From positions 21,245 through 85,244 of the forward strand of contig NZ_JACJSJ010000029.1 in assembly GCF_014698115.1 (NCBI RefSeq): 64,000 nucleotides of DNA, read 5' to 3'. Each line of letters opens with the position of its first letter. Position 1 is the first letter of the stretch. Source of the stretch: Nostoc sp. FACHB-973. GTDB lineage: Bacteria > Cyanobacteriota > Cyanobacteriia > Cyanobacteriales > Nostocaceae. Below the pieces are notes generated by a model that did no database searches, was not told where the DNA came from, and saw only the letters and a list, made by a program, of their open reading frames with translations. The translations under genes and the position numbers were made by a program. This document shows, one piece after another, positions 16,965 through 26,182 of this stretch.

Positions 16965-17095
16965 AACCCCAGCTGACATAGCCGGGGTTAAGTAGTAAGA
17001 CTCCTGACGCCATAGTTATCACACCTTTGTGGGTGGTAATTCTGGCAATTAGAGTTTCACCTCGGCAGGATATTAAGCTATTAGCACCTGCTGTC
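16965..17095 (-). promoter_or_regulatory. L10-type leader with attenuator-like hairpin
   Basis: The unusually long rplA-rplJ spacer (16890-17192) has, reading along the minus strand, a CTGCCGAGGTGAAACTC segment near 17060-17075 typical of the bacterial L10 leader, and downstream a 9-bp hairpin AACCCCGGC / GCTGGGGTT (16965-16989) followed by a T-rich run. I infer that L10-L12 binds the leader RNA and controls rplJL. A GTGGGGAGTGGGG-type heptad tract lies at 17110-17190. Confidence 0.6.
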
Positions 17096-17192
17096 TCCGG
17101 CTTTGCCTATTGAGTTTTTTAGTGGGAGTGGGGAGTGGGGCGTAGTGAGTGGGAAAATTCCCTATTCCCCATTCCCTATTCCCTACTCCCTT

Positions 17193-17909
17193 TTATGCTG
17201 CTTCGCTTAGTTTCAAATCTCGTAGAGCGCTGATATCAACTTTAATAGATGGCCCCATTGTAGCTGCTACATAAAATGTGCGCCAATAACGACCTTTAGC
17301 TCCTGAAGGACGGTTACGGTCGATTGTTTCTTGCAACGCCTTCAGGTTGACTAACAAATCTTCAGGCGAGAAGGATGCCTTACCAAACATAACATGCACA
17401 ATGCCAGTTCGATCGGCTCGGAATTCTAATTTACCAGCTTTGAATTCAGCGATCGCACTTGCGATGTCAAATGTCACCGTTCCACCCTTGGGCGATGGCA
17501 TCAAACCACGAGGACCAAGCAATTTACCCAACTTTGCCACCTGTGGCATCACATCAGGTGTGGCAATCAGCTTGTCAAAGTCCATCATGCCTTTTTGAAT
17601 ATCGTCAATTAGTTCTTCTGAACCGGCGATATCAGCACCAGCATTTGTTGCTTCTGTGACTTTTTCACCTCTGGCAATCACCGCCACTCGGACAATTTGT
17701 CCTGTACCTTTGGGCAGTGCTACCGTTGTCCGCAACTGTTGGTCTGTATACTTGGGGTCAATTCCCAGCCGGATATGCGCTTCGGCGGCTTCGGGGAATT
17801 TAGCTGTTGCTGTGTCTTTTAAAAGGGCTAAAGCCTCTAAAGGTTCATAGTCCCTGTCTTCTACTTTGTCTTGTAGCCCCTGTAGGCGACGCGATACTTT
17901 TTTTGTCAT
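17193..17909 (-). CDS. rplA: 50S ribosomal protein L1
   Basis: 238 residues from ATG 17909 ([20 protein letters not shown]), chosen because AGGAGAG stands just upstream; an open extension to 17957 is not L1-like. The conserved [40 protein letters not shown] and [11 protein letters not shown] segments are present. Builds the L1 stalk of the 50S exit site. Lies 152 bp after rplK; that gap carries GAGGAGT and CATAACT heptad runs at 17992-18058. Confidence 0.96.
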   Translation of the reverse strand: MTKKVSRRLQGLQDKVEDRDYEPLEALALLKDTATAKFPEAAEAHIRLGIDPKYTDQQLRTTVALPKGTGQIVRVAVIARGEKVTEATNAGADIAGSEELIDDIQKGMMDFDKLIATPDVMPQVAKLGKLLGPRGLMPSPKGGTVTFDIASAIAEFKAGKLEFRADRTGIVHVMFGKASFSPEDLLVNLKALQETIDRNRPSGAKGRYWRTFYVAATMGPSIKVDISALRDLKLSEAA

Positions 17910-17991
17910 TTTTCTCTCCTGGGGTAATTCCGAAGCTTGGCTTCTCCCCCGATACAATTTTGGATTTTAGATTTTGGAGTAAGAAGTTGAA

Positions 17992-18058
17992 AGTGAGGAG
18001 TGAGGAGTGAGGAGTTAAATATCAATAACTCATAACTCATAACTCATAACTCATAACT
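17992..18058. repeat. Two heptanucleotide tandem repeats between rplK and rplA
   Basis: GTGAGGA repeated about three times, then CATAACT repeated four to five times. Non-coding, inside the operon spacer. Confidence 0.85.
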
Positions 18059-18061
18059 TTT

Positions 18062-18487
18062 TTAATCCGTGACTGTTACGCCCATATTTTTAGCGGTTCC
18101 TTCCACAATCTTCATCGCCGCTTCTATGTCGTTGGCGTTGAGGTCAGGAAGTTTGGTTTGGGCTATTTCTTGTAATTGCGCTCTCGTGATTTTACCAACT
18201 TTCTTTTTGTTGGGTTCATTGGAGCCTCTTTCGATTTTCGCTGCCTTGCGAATCAGTACTGACGCTGGTGGCGTCTTGAGTACAAATGTAAAACTCCGGT
18301 CTTCAAAAACCGAAATTTCTACGGGTATCACCATTCCAGCTTGGTCTGCTGTTTTGGCGTTGTACTCTTTGCAGAACATCATGATGTTGACGCCATGTTG
18401 ACCCAAGGCGGGGCCTACTGGCGGTGCTGGGTTGGCTTTTCCAGCATTCAAGGCCAGTTTAATGACCGCCACTACTTTCTTCGCCAT
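18062..18487 (-). CDS. rplK: 50S ribosomal protein L11
   Basis: 141 residues, ATG start. [40 protein letters not shown] and the C-terminal rRNA-binding part ([20 protein letters not shown]) are full length and highly conserved. Part of the GTPase-associated centre. Six bases after nusG. Confidence 0.97.
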   Translation of the reverse strand: MAKKVVAVIKLALNAGKANPAPPVGPALGQHGVNIMMFCKEYNAKTADQAGMVIPVEISVFEDRSFTFVLKTPPASVLIRKAAKIERGSNEPNKKKVGKITRAQLQEIAQTKLPDLNANDIEAAMKIVEGTAKNMGVTVTD

Positions 18488-18493
18488 TTGTAT

Positions 18494-19135
18494 TTAGCTC
18501 TGTTTTTCTACCTGATTAAATTCCAATTCTACTGGTGTATCCCTACCAAAAATCGAGAGCAAGGCTTTAAGCTTACTCCGCTCTGGAGAGACTTCAATCA
18601 CCTCGCCTTCAAAGTCTTTAAATGGACCAGAAAGCACCATGATCTTATCACCACTAGCCATATCAATTTTAACGACCGGCTCTTGTTCACTGGTCTGCTT
18701 GAAGATGCGCTCTACTTCTGAAGCACTCAGTGGTATGGGGTTGACATGACCGCGACCCTTACTGCTGCCACGTTTTTGTTCTGAACCAACAAAATTAATG
18801 ACATGAGACGTGTTTCGTACCACCTGCCAAGTATCATCATCCATCATCATCCGCACCAGCACATAGCCAGGAAAAACTTTCTCTTCTGTATGCTGGCGGC
18901 TACCATCTTTACGGATTTTTACCGCTGGTGTGTGGGGAATTTCCACCTGGATAATTTTGTCAGCGACATCAAAAGTTTGAATACGCTGCTCTAAGTTAGT
19001 CTTTACACGCTTTTCACAGCCTGAGGCAACCTGCACAGCATACCAGCGTGCTTCTTTTGACGCTGCTTCTGCTGCTTCTGCTGTTTCCTCTGACTGCAAC
19101 ATTGAGTTGCGTGGTTCATCTGTTGCAAAACTCAT
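18494..19135 (-). CDS. nusG: Transcription elongation/antitermination factor NusG
   Basis: 213 residues from ATG 19135, which overlaps the secE stop by one base (TAATG), so translation is coupled; the longer open frame to 19159 lies inside secE. After an acidic, Ala/Glu-rich N-terminal extension, the NGN domain starts at ARWYAVQVASGCEKRVKTNL and the KOW domain at GDKIMVLSGPFKDFEGEVIE. Binds RNA polymerase and links it to the ribosome or Rho. Confidence 0.96.
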   Translation of the reverse strand: MSFATDEPRNSMLQSEETAEAAEAASKEARWYAVQVASGCEKRVKTNLEQRIQTFDVADKIIQVEIPHTPAVKIRKDGSRQHTEEKVFPGYVLVRMMMDDDTWQVVRNTSHVINFVGSEQKRGSSKGRGHVNPIPLSASEVERIFKQTSEQEPVVKIDMASGDKIMVLSGPFKDFEGEVIEVSPERSKLKALLSIFGRDTPVELEFNQVEKQS

Positions 19136-19356
19136 TAGAACACCTGTTTTGCTGCCCAACCAAATAATCCATCGACCAAGTATATCAAAGATGCCGAGAG
19201 TGCCACCATTAACAATACGGCGGCAGATTCGCTCACTATCTGTTTGCGACTAGGCCAAACTACTTTTTCAAGTTCTTCTTTGATTCCTTGTATGAAGTTG
19301 CCGAAGCTAAACCCGTTTGTGGTTTCTGGCAATTCTGCTTCACTTTTTTTGGCCAC
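19135..19356 (-). CDS. secE: Preprotein translocase subunit SecE
   Basis: 73 residues. FGNFIQGIKEELEKVVWPSR then KQIVSESAAVLLMVALSASL IYLVDG: the conserved amphipathic helix with WPSR and one membrane helix are the SecE signature. Clamps SecY in the inner and thylakoid membranes. First gene after tRNA-Trp and directly upstream of nusG. Confidence 0.95.
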   Translation of the reverse strand: MAKKSEAELPETTNGFSFGNFIQGIKEELEKVVWPSRKQIVSESAAVLLMVALSASLIYLVDGLFGWAAKQVF

Positions 19357-19711
19357 GGCCGTTTATCCCCCGTTTGTTACTCAATTTTGGATTTTGGATT
19401 TTAGATTTACCCATATTGAGGGCAAGGACGCTCAACTTGAGATTTTAGTTTGTCCGTTTATTTAGATTTTTTATCAATCCCTTCGGCTTGGTGCAGTCAC
19501 TCATGGGGGAAACCCCCAAGACCGCGCTGCTTCACCAAAATCTAAAATCTAAAATCTAAAATTCAGTCGTCCTGGTTTGCAGCTTCGACTCTATTCCACT
19601 TACTGGAAGCAAAACAGCTGCAAATGCAATAGCTATGCCCGAAAATATTAGCACTAACTGCTATTTTAGCAGCTTGCGTAATTATTTCGGGCTTTGTTTT
19701 TTGCTCTTGAG
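19357..19711. other. secE upstream region with heptad repeats
   Basis: Holds GGATTTT-type heptads at 19383-19410 and AAAATCT heptads at 19538-19562 (opposite strands, so they could pair). A minus-strand open frame here (19563-19808) runs through the tRNA and is not a gene. No promoter identified with confidence. Confidence 0.6.
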
Positions 19712-19784
19712 CGCGCCCTGGAGGACTTGAACCCCCGACATCAGGTTTTGGAGACCTGCGTTCTACCAACTGAACTAAGAGCGC
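19712..19784 (-). tRNA. trnW: tRNA-Trp (anticodon CCA)
   Basis: 73 nt. Acceptor stem GCGCTCT pairs with AGGGCGC (one T-G), D-arm AGTTCAGTTGGT, anticodon loop CTCCAAA with CCA, and T-arm GGGGGTTCAAGTCCTCC. CCA is not encoded at the 3' end. Placed between rplS and secE, the usual cyanobacterial position. Confidence 0.97.
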
Positions 19785-19929
19785 ACAAGCTGTTTTTGAT
19801 TCAGTCATTGCGCTGAACTAAATTTTAGTTTAACGCAAGATCAGAATTTTATCATACATCAATTTCATTGAGAAAACAAGTCAGCGGCAGATGCCGCTTG
19901 AGATTTCTCCCATACTTTTAGAAGGGGAA

Positions 19930-20292
19930 TTACAAAGGACGGTCAAAGCGTTGTTTGATCCGGGTTGCTTTGCCGACGCGATCGCGGAGATAATACAACT
20001 TAGCACGGCGTACTTTACCGCGACGCATGACTTTGATGCTGTCAATCCGGGGAGAATGCAACAGAAATACTCTCTCAACGCCCACGCCTTGAAAAACTTT
20101 GCGGACTGTAATAGTTTCGTTAATGCCACCATTACGTTTGGCAATCACTACTCCTTCGTAGGGTTGTACGCGGTATTTCTCGCCTTCTTTGATTTTCACT
20201 CCGACTTTTACCGTGTCGCCCACATAAATGTCGGGCAGGTTTGATTTTAGCTGTTCCGCTTCAATCGAGCGGATAATCTCTTGAGCGCTCAT
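19930..20292 (-). CDS. rplS: 50S ribosomal protein L19
   Basis: 120 residues, ATG start. [60 protein letters not shown] and [20 protein letters not shown] cover the whole L19 fold. Located at the 30S-50S interface. First gene of the rplS-trnW-secE-nusG-rplKAJL run. Confidence 0.97.
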   Translation of the reverse strand: MSAQEIIRSIEAEQLKSNLPDIYVGDTVKVGVKIKEGEKYRVQPYEGVVIAKRNGGINETITVRKVFQGVGVERVFLLHSPRIDSIKVMRRGKVRRAKLYYLRDRVGKATRIKQRFDRPL

Positions 20293-20443
20293 AGTCTTTC
20301 TGTCTGCTTAAAAAACTCACGATCATCAATCATAAATCGATAATCCTATTTCAGTCTACCTGTTGGACATTGATAATTTTACTGATACAACAGCCGGGAA
20401 ATGGAAGCTATATTGCAAAATGCTGTACCACAGGTATGAATTT

Positions 20444-21388
20444 ATGAAATTTAGCGTCGTCATTACTACTTATAATCGCTTGGATTTGCTCAAAAGAGCA
20501 ATTGATTCGGCTTGTAACCAGACAATGGAGTGTGAGGTGGTTGTTGCTGATGACTGTTCTGATGATGACACCCAAACCTATGTCCAAAGTTTAGGCGATA
20601 AAGTTGTTTATCTTCGTAACGAAGTGAACCTTGGTCATGCGGCGACGGTAAATGCTGGAGTTGCCAAAGCCACTGGCGACTGGATTAAGTTTCTCGATGA
20701 TGATGATTATCTAGCTGCCAATTGTATAGAAGAAATAATTAAGGCGATCGCACTTCGTCCCGATGCTGTAATCTGCTCTTGTGTGGCGGCTCAAGTAGAT
20801 GCCAATGAAGTTGAACTTTCTCGCACTCCCCAAGTTGGCCCCGGTTTAGCTTTTTATATCCCACAAGCTGATATTCACTACGGTATGCTTTTGGAACTTG
20901 TACCATTTGGCACACCTGCACAAGTAGCTTGTCAACGTGATGCTTTTCTCAAAACTGGTGGTTGGGATTCTACACTTGATGCCAACTGTGATGATATCGA
21001 TTCCTGGATTCGGATCGCTCAGTTTGGCGATGCTATTTTCTTAAATCAGTGTCTTGCTTACCGGACTATCTGGCCTGGTGCGTATAATCAAAAGTTTTCT
21101 TTATCTCGACGGTTGGCGACAAATATTTTAATGAAGGAGAAAATTTACGCCTTAGTAAATGAAGAATACCGTTCACAGATTCCTGTCTTTCAGGATATAA
21201 AAAATTACCTAAAACTCCATTGGGTTTTAGTCGCACTGAAGCAAAAAAATATCAAAGGTTTTCTTTCAATGATAGATGCGTCTATATTTTCTCCTCAGTC
21301 TTGGAAGTTTTTGCTAACTGCTGTTTCATCACGCCGTACTCAAGGAAACAATTCTCAAGTTCGCAAATTTGTGTTGATTGAGTCTTAG
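20444..21388 (+). CDS. Family 2 glycosyltransferase
   Basis: 314 residues from ATG 20444 (MKFSVVITTYNRLDLLKRAI), chosen because the GT-A fold begins there; the frame is open to a TTG at 20363. VVVADDCSDDDTQTYV, LGHAATVNAGVAKATGDWIK and FLDDDDYL (the DxD-type metal/nucleotide motif) define GT2. The C-terminal third (after QVACQRDAFLKTGGWD) contributes the acceptor site and CDDIDSWIRIAQFGD. Transfers a sugar from an NDP-sugar, probably to a surface polysaccharide or glycan; acceptor unknown. A second glycosyltransferase (26183) lies beyond the surface protein gene. Confidence 0.87.
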   Translation: MKFSVVITTYNRLDLLKRAIDSACNQTMECEVVVADDCSDDDTQTYVQSLGDKVVYLRNEVNLGHAATVNAGVAKATGDWIKFLDDDDYLAANCIEEIIKAIALRPDAVICSCVAAQVDANEVELSRTPQVGPGLAFYIPQADIHYGMLLELVPFGTPAQVACQRDAFLKTGGWDSTLDANCDDIDSWIRIAQFGDAIFLNQCLAYRTIWPGAYNQKFSLSRRLATNILMKEKIYALVNEEYRSQIPVFQDIKNYLKLHWVLVALKQKNIKGFLSMIDASIFSPQSWKFLLTAVSSRRTQGNNSQVRKFVLIES

Positions 21389-21436
21389 CTTTTTCGGTTT
21401 TTACGATGGTGTTTACTATTGAACAAAACCCATCTT

Positions 21437-21465
21437 CAAACCTCCCCTAATCAAGGAGAGGTTTG
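21437..21465. terminator. Bidirectional terminator between convergent genes
   Basis: Stem CAAACCTC / GAGGTTTG with a partly paired 13-base loop, between the GT2 stop (21388) and the end of the large surface protein gene (21493). Confidence 0.6.
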
Positions 21466-21492
21466 GAGATAAGGTTAGGGATATTTTAAGTA

Positions 21493-24400
21493 CTAGACGA
21501 TGACATTAGTACCAATTACCAAATTAGTAGCTGTGAAATTATTCAAAGTTGTTAATGTTCTAAAATTGTCAAAAATAGGGCTCTCATTAATCTGAACTAC
21601 GGTAGAAGTACCCGATTGTACAAACTGTAGGTAGCCATCACCTATGGGATTGCTGCCACTGTAGCCCAGACCATTAAATACGTCAGTAAGGACTAACTTA
21701 TCTTCGGTCCTATTAAAGTCAGTGATTGTATCACCGGCAGAGATGAAGGTTTGGTAGATGAACTGGTCACGACCGCTACCGCCAGTCAGGATATCGTACT
21801 CTGTGCCACCAATAAGGATGTCATTACCAGTACCGCCAATGAGGCTGTCGTTACCATCACCGCCAATGAGGGTATCATTACCTGCACCACCAATGAGGGT
21901 ATCGTTACCGTAATCTCCACCACCGCGTAGTAGATCGTTGCCACTCTTGCCATCAATGCGGTCATAACCGCCCTGACCATTAATAACATCATTTGAGTTG
22001 TCAAACCCATTGACATTGTTGTTCAGGTCATTAAGAAAGGTGACTATGTTTTTGTTGAAGATGGTGCTTTGCGTGGAGTTGGCATTGAAGACATCAAAGC
22101 TGTCACGAATGCTGCTTTGACCATCAAACAGGATATTGCCCAGTTTTGATAGGTTGTCTAGGTTTTCCAGAGAAAAGTTTTCCAGGATAACTTTGGCATC
22201 AGCCACCCCTTCAAAGGTAAGTTCGAGATTTCTATCATTCTGGGTGAGTACCAGATTTCGAGCAGTCAATCCAGCACCTTGGAATTTCAAGGTATCCACT
22301 TCGCTAATGATTGCTGCCGAAGGATTTGAGCCTTTACCTAGCCCACCAAAATCAGTGATGGTATCAACACCATCACCTAAATTGTAAACAAATTTATCTT
22401 TGCCACCACCACCAGTGAGGATGTCATTGGCTTGATTACCTGTGATGGTATCATTCCCAGCTTTAGCGTTAATTATGTCACTATAGCTGTTGCCTACCAG
22501 ATTATCAGCGCCATTGGTTCCATTGAGTCCGTTGAACTCTAAGGCACCAATATCAACTGTACCCTCAGATATTCTGTCAAATCCAGGGCCGCGCTGGTCG
22601 GTGGTGATATCTGCTGGAATTAGAGCATTATTGCCTGCATTAATAGCGGGACTATCCCCAATTAAGGCATGAGTAAAAGTTGCACCGCCGTTATTTTGTA
22701 ATGGGCTGAGTTTGGGATCGATGAGGTTAGCCTGGTTGCCGACGAGGATGCTGGTAGTAAAGCCGGTGCTACCTGTGTTGTCGCCAATTAGGTTATTGCC
22801 AAGATCGGTGAAGTTGCCAGAAACATCGGGTTTAAGGATAGGGGTTTGAGAATAGTCATCTCGATTGGTGTTGAAGTTGCCTGCAATGATGGTGTTGCCA
22901 ACGTTAACCGTGCCATCTGAGTAATTAAAAATCCCTCCACCATAGGCATTACGAACGTAAAAGTCTTCTGCGCTGTTATTGGTAATGGTGCTGTTGGTGA
23001 GGGTGAGAGTGCCTGAGTTAGAAATGCCGCCGCCATCACTGTACGCCCTATTGCCAGAGATAGTGCTATTGCTCAGGTTGAAGATGCCAGAGTTATAGAT
23101 GCCACCACCGCTTTCTGCGCTACTGCCAGAAACAGTGCTATTGGTCAGGTTAACCGTGCCTGAATTATAGATGCCGCCGCCGTAGGATGGGTAAGGGTTA
23201 GGACCTGTATGGAACGTTGGACCTTCAGCGGTCGCACTATTATTAGAGACAGTGCTTCCGGTCAGGCTGAGAGTACCTGTGTTAAATATGCCACCACCGT
23301 AGGCAGATGAGTCGTTATATATACTGTTGCCAGAGACAATGCTGTTAGTGAGGCTGAGATTGCCTGTGTTAAATATGCCGCCTCCTAGTAACGACCCTTT
23401 ATTACCAGAGACATTACTGTTATTCAGGCTAAGACTACCTCTGTTAAAGATGCCACCTACGGCTCCCTTGTTATCAGAGACGGTGCTGTTAGTTAAGTTG
23501 AGGCTGGCATTGCTATTGAGTAAGATGCTGCCATATATGACATCATTAGCATTCGCAATCTTCAAACCATCTATGGTGGCATCTGTCCCAGAACCTGATA
23601 TCTCGAACACGCCTGATGAATTATTGCCGCTGATGGTGAGGTTCAACGCCCCAGTTCCCAAAATGGTCAAATCATCGGTAATTGTCAATTTCCCTGATGT
23701 AAGGGCGATGATATCTGGAGTGGCATCAGTGAACACCCCTGCAAAAGTAATCGTATCCGCCCCAGCAGTAGCATTGGCATTGAGAATAGCCTGTCGCAAC
23801 GATCCTGCCCCATAATCGTTGGTATTAGTTACTACTGTATCAGTGTTAACAATAGGCAAAGTGTTAGACTGGACTTCATAAGCACCAATATCAACAACAC
23901 TGTCAGATATCCGGTCAAATCCAGCACCTCGTTGATCCGTGCTGCGTTGAACTAGGGAATTATTACCTGCGTTAATAGCAGGACTACCTGCAAGCAAGGC
24001 ATGAGTTAAGGTTGCACCACCATTATTTTGTAGAGGGCTGAGTTGGGGATTAATCAGGTTGGCGTTAGTGCCCACTAAGGTGCTAGAAGTAAAACCAGTG
24101 CTACCTGTATCATTGCCAATCAGGTTATTACCAGAGTCCCTGAAACTGCTGCCGGACACGTCGGGGTTGATGTCACCGGAGGTAGATTTGTCGAGATTGC
24201 CTGCAATGATGGTGTTCCCGACAATGGTGAGTCCGTCACTGAAAACGCCGCCACCGTTTCCAACACCATCACCGTTTGAGTCAGCTGTGTTATTGGTAAT
24301 TGTGCTGTTGTTCAGGCTGAGGTAGTTATAGTTATAAATGCCGCCACCATCCTCTAACGCCGTATTGCCGGAGACTGTGCTGTTAGTCAGGGTAGCTGAA

Positions 24401-25755
24401 CCGATTCTAGTGTCTATATAGACATCTTGTCCGTTATAAATGCCAGCACCCCTATTCGCCGTATTACCAGAGATAGTGCTATTGGTTAGCTGGAGGTTGC
24501 CTTCACTATTATCAATACCGCCGCCCTGAGTACCCGCCGTATTACCAGAGATAGTGCTATTGGTGAGGCTGAGAATGGCAACATGAAAGTTATAAATATA
24601 ACCATCGTTATAGTTACCGATGCCACCACCACCGTTGTTGGCCGTATTACCAGAGACATTGCTTCCTGTTAGGCTGGCGATGCCTCTGTTATAGATGCCG
24701 CCGCCGAAATCAGATGTATTGCCAGAGACATTGCTTCCCGTTAGGCTGACGATGCCTTGGTTATAGATGCCGCTTCCTGTATTGCTAGAAACAATGCTGT
24801 TACTTAGGGTGAGAATAGTATTGCTATTGACTAAAACACCGCTATTATTACCATTAGCAATTTTTAAACCATCAACGATCGCATCTGTTCCGATTCCTGA
24901 TATCTCGAATACCCTGGAAGCATTATTTCCGCTCACGGTAAGCAAAGATGCCCCAGTACCCAAGATGGTCAGATCGTCAGTAATGGTCAGTTGCCCAGAG
25001 GTGAGGGCGATTACGTCTGGGGTGGCATCAGTAAACACTCCCCCAAAGGTAATGGTATCATCCCCAGCAGTAGCATTAGCTAAGTTAATTGCTTCCCGGA
25101 GTGTGGTGATGCCATTGTTCGCATCGCCATCATCAGTGTCTCCTGTATCATTTACCGTAAACGTCGTCGTCAGTACTCCCATGTAAGCCTCCCGCGTCGT
25201 TTCTGCAAACGCTAGAGTCACTTCCATATCAGCAGTGCGTACTTCCAGTTCCCAGTTACCACCTAATGCTGCATTGCCTGTACGCTGACGCGAAGCAGCA
25301 ATATTTGCACCTGTGAGTTGGTGGAGTTTCTCTATAAATTCTGCCCCAGCGTCACCTGCTGCAACGTTGCAACCGTAGATGAGTAAGTTGGCTACAGATT
25401 TTAGAGTTTTGGATGAGGCTACAAATATCTTCTGCCATTGTTCCAGTTGCTGGCTATAGTGTTCTAAGGTATCGAGTCCCAAATGGGTGTTACCCAGTTG
25501 CAAGTTACCTGGGGCACCGTGGCAAACAATGTGAATGCTGCTAAAATTCTGGCCACCACGGGTTGCTAAAATCTCGGTAATCTGCTCAACACCGTTCTGT
25601 GTCGAGTCAATAAGGAATACTTCTGTATCGGAGATAACACCGTTAACTAAAGTCTGATAGTCTTCAAGCGCCATATCTATGAAGACTAGGCTGCGCGTAT
25701 ACGATCTCGATACTTCAGTATTTACTTTGGACTTGGGGGTATGTAGAATTACCAT
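21493..25755 (-). CDS. Giant surface protein: DUF4347, two beta-helix modules and RTX calcium repeats
   Basis: 1420 residues, ATG start. Residues about 20-190 are a DUF4347 domain with IHIVCHGAPGNLQLG and LLIYGCNVAAGDAG. Two similar long modules follow: each opens with LREAINLANATAGDDTITF-like sequence and FTDATPDVIALTSG, continues with many LTNSTISGNTA..GGGIYN turns of a right-handed beta-helix, and ends in a choice-of-anchor part (LSPLQNNGGATLTHAL, SPAINAGNN, DQRGPGFDRI). The last 330 residues carry RTX nonapeptides (GGAGNDTLIGGDGNDSL) that bind calcium. No classical signal peptide; RTX proteins leave by type I secretion with a C-terminal signal. Likely a secreted or cell-surface adhesin/matrix protein; function inferred. 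Confidence 0.88.
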   Translation of the reverse strand: MVILHTPKSKVNTEVSRSYTRSLVFIDMALEDYQTLVNGVISDTEVFLIDSTQNGVEQITEILATRGGQNFSSIHIVCHGAPGNLQLGNTHLGLDTLEHYSQQLEQWQKIFVASSKTLKSVANLLIYGCNVAAGDAGAEFIEKLHQLTGANIAASRQRTGNAALGGNWELEVRTADMEVTLAFAETTREAYMGVLTTTFTVNDTGDTDDGDANNGITTLREAINLANATAGDDTITFGGVFTDATPDVIALTSGQLTITDDLTILGTGASLLTVSGNNASRVFEISGIGTDAIVDGLKIANGNNSGVLVNSNTILTLSNSIVSSNTGSGIYNQGIVSLTGSNVSGNTSDFGGGIYNRGIASLTGSNVSGNTANNGGGGIGNYNDGYIYNFHVAILSLTNSTISGNTAGTQGGGIDNSEGNLQLTNSTISGNTANRGAGIYNGQDVYIDTRIGSATLTNSTVSGNTALEDGGGIYNYNYLSLNNSTITNNTADSNGDGVGNGGGVFSDGLTIVGNTIIAGNLDKSTSGDINPDVSGSSFRDSGNNLIGNDTGSTGFTSSTLVGTNANLINPQLSPLQNNGGATLTHALLAGSPAINAGNNSLVQRSTDQRGAGFDRISDSVVDIGAYEVQSNTLPIVNTDTVVTNTNDYGAGSLRQAILNANATAGADTITFAGVFTDATPDIIALTSGKLTITDDLTILGTGALNLTISGNNSSGVFEISGSGTDATIDGLKIANANDVIYGSILLNSNASLNLTNSTVSDNKGAVGGIFNRGSLSLNNSNVSGNKGSLLGGGIFNTGNLSLTNSIVSGNSIYNDSSAYGGGIFNTGTLSLTGSTVSNNSATAEGPTFHTGPNPYPSYGGGIYNSGTVNLTNSTVSGSSAESGGGIYNSGIFNLSNSTISGNRAYSDGGGISNSGTLTLTNSTITNNSAEDFYVRNAYGGGIFNYSDGTVNVGNTIIAGNFNTNRDDYSQTPILKPDVSGNFTDLGNNLIGDNTGSTGFTTSILVGNQANLIDPKLSPLQNNGGATFTHALIGDSPAINAGNNALIPADITTDQRGPGFDRISEGTVDIGALEFNGLNGTNGADNLVGNSYSDIINAKAGNDTITGNQANDILTGGGGKDKFVYNLGDGVDTITDFGGLGKGSNPSAAIISEVDTLKFQGAGLTARNLVLTQNDRNLELTFEGVADAKVILENFSLENLDNLSKLGNILFDGQSSIRDSFDVFNANSTQSTIFNKNIVTFLNDLNNNVNGFDNSNDVINGQGGYDRIDGKSGNDLLRGGGDYGNDTLIGGAGNDTLIGGDGNDSLIGGTGNDILIGGTEYDILTGGSGRDQFIYQTFISAGDTITDFNRTEDKLVLTDVFNGLGYSGSNPIGDGYLQFVQSGTSTVVQINESPIFDNFRTLTTLNNFTATNLVIGTNVIV

Positions 25756-26182
25756 TTTTTTACTTCAAGTTCAAGTTAGGATCTCAACTCAAACTGACTG
25801 AAGCCTTGTCCTTAGAGAGTTTTCACACACTTTTTGGCATTAATAATCAATTATTTTTGAGTATTAATTATTGTTCTTATCATCAGGTAAGTTGCTGTTT
25901 TTGTAAAGCTGGAAAAGTATGTAATTTAACTAACTTTACACAATCAAGCAACTTGCTACATAGTAAAGACATCAGAATTTTCGAGTTTTACCCTGATTTA
26001 TCGAGCCATTACTGAATAAGTCTTTAAAGCTAAGTGGCTGATTAGAAGGGCGAGAGCGTCAGTAGCAAATAGTGAATTTTACAAGTTACTGACTACTTTT
26101 GAGCTATCACTAAATACTTCAATAAATATATTGATTTATACCCAGTTACTTATCTTGATTTTTTATACATATCTCAAACATT
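25756..26182. other. 427-bp AT-rich intergenic region between divergent genes
   Basis: Contains the promoters of the surface protein gene and of the GT4 gene. A plus-strand frame at 25806-26015 gives a Ser/Leu/Cys-rich product with no family character and I do not accept it. No repeat found. Confidence 0.5.

Noticed and set aside
16965..16989. Riboswitch in the rplA-rplJ spacer
   Set aside because: Position and conserved segment fit the L10 protein leader better; no ligand-binding riboswitch core seen.
19563..19808. Minus-strand frame of 81 codons
   Set aside because: Spans the tRNA-Trp gene.
21493..25755. Repeated sequence that could be taken for a CRISPR array
   Set aside because: The repeats are coding beta-helix and RTX units in one long frame, with irregular spacing and no unique spacers.
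25806..26015. Plus-strand frame of 69 codons
   Set aside because: AT-rich promoter region, no homology or ribosome site.
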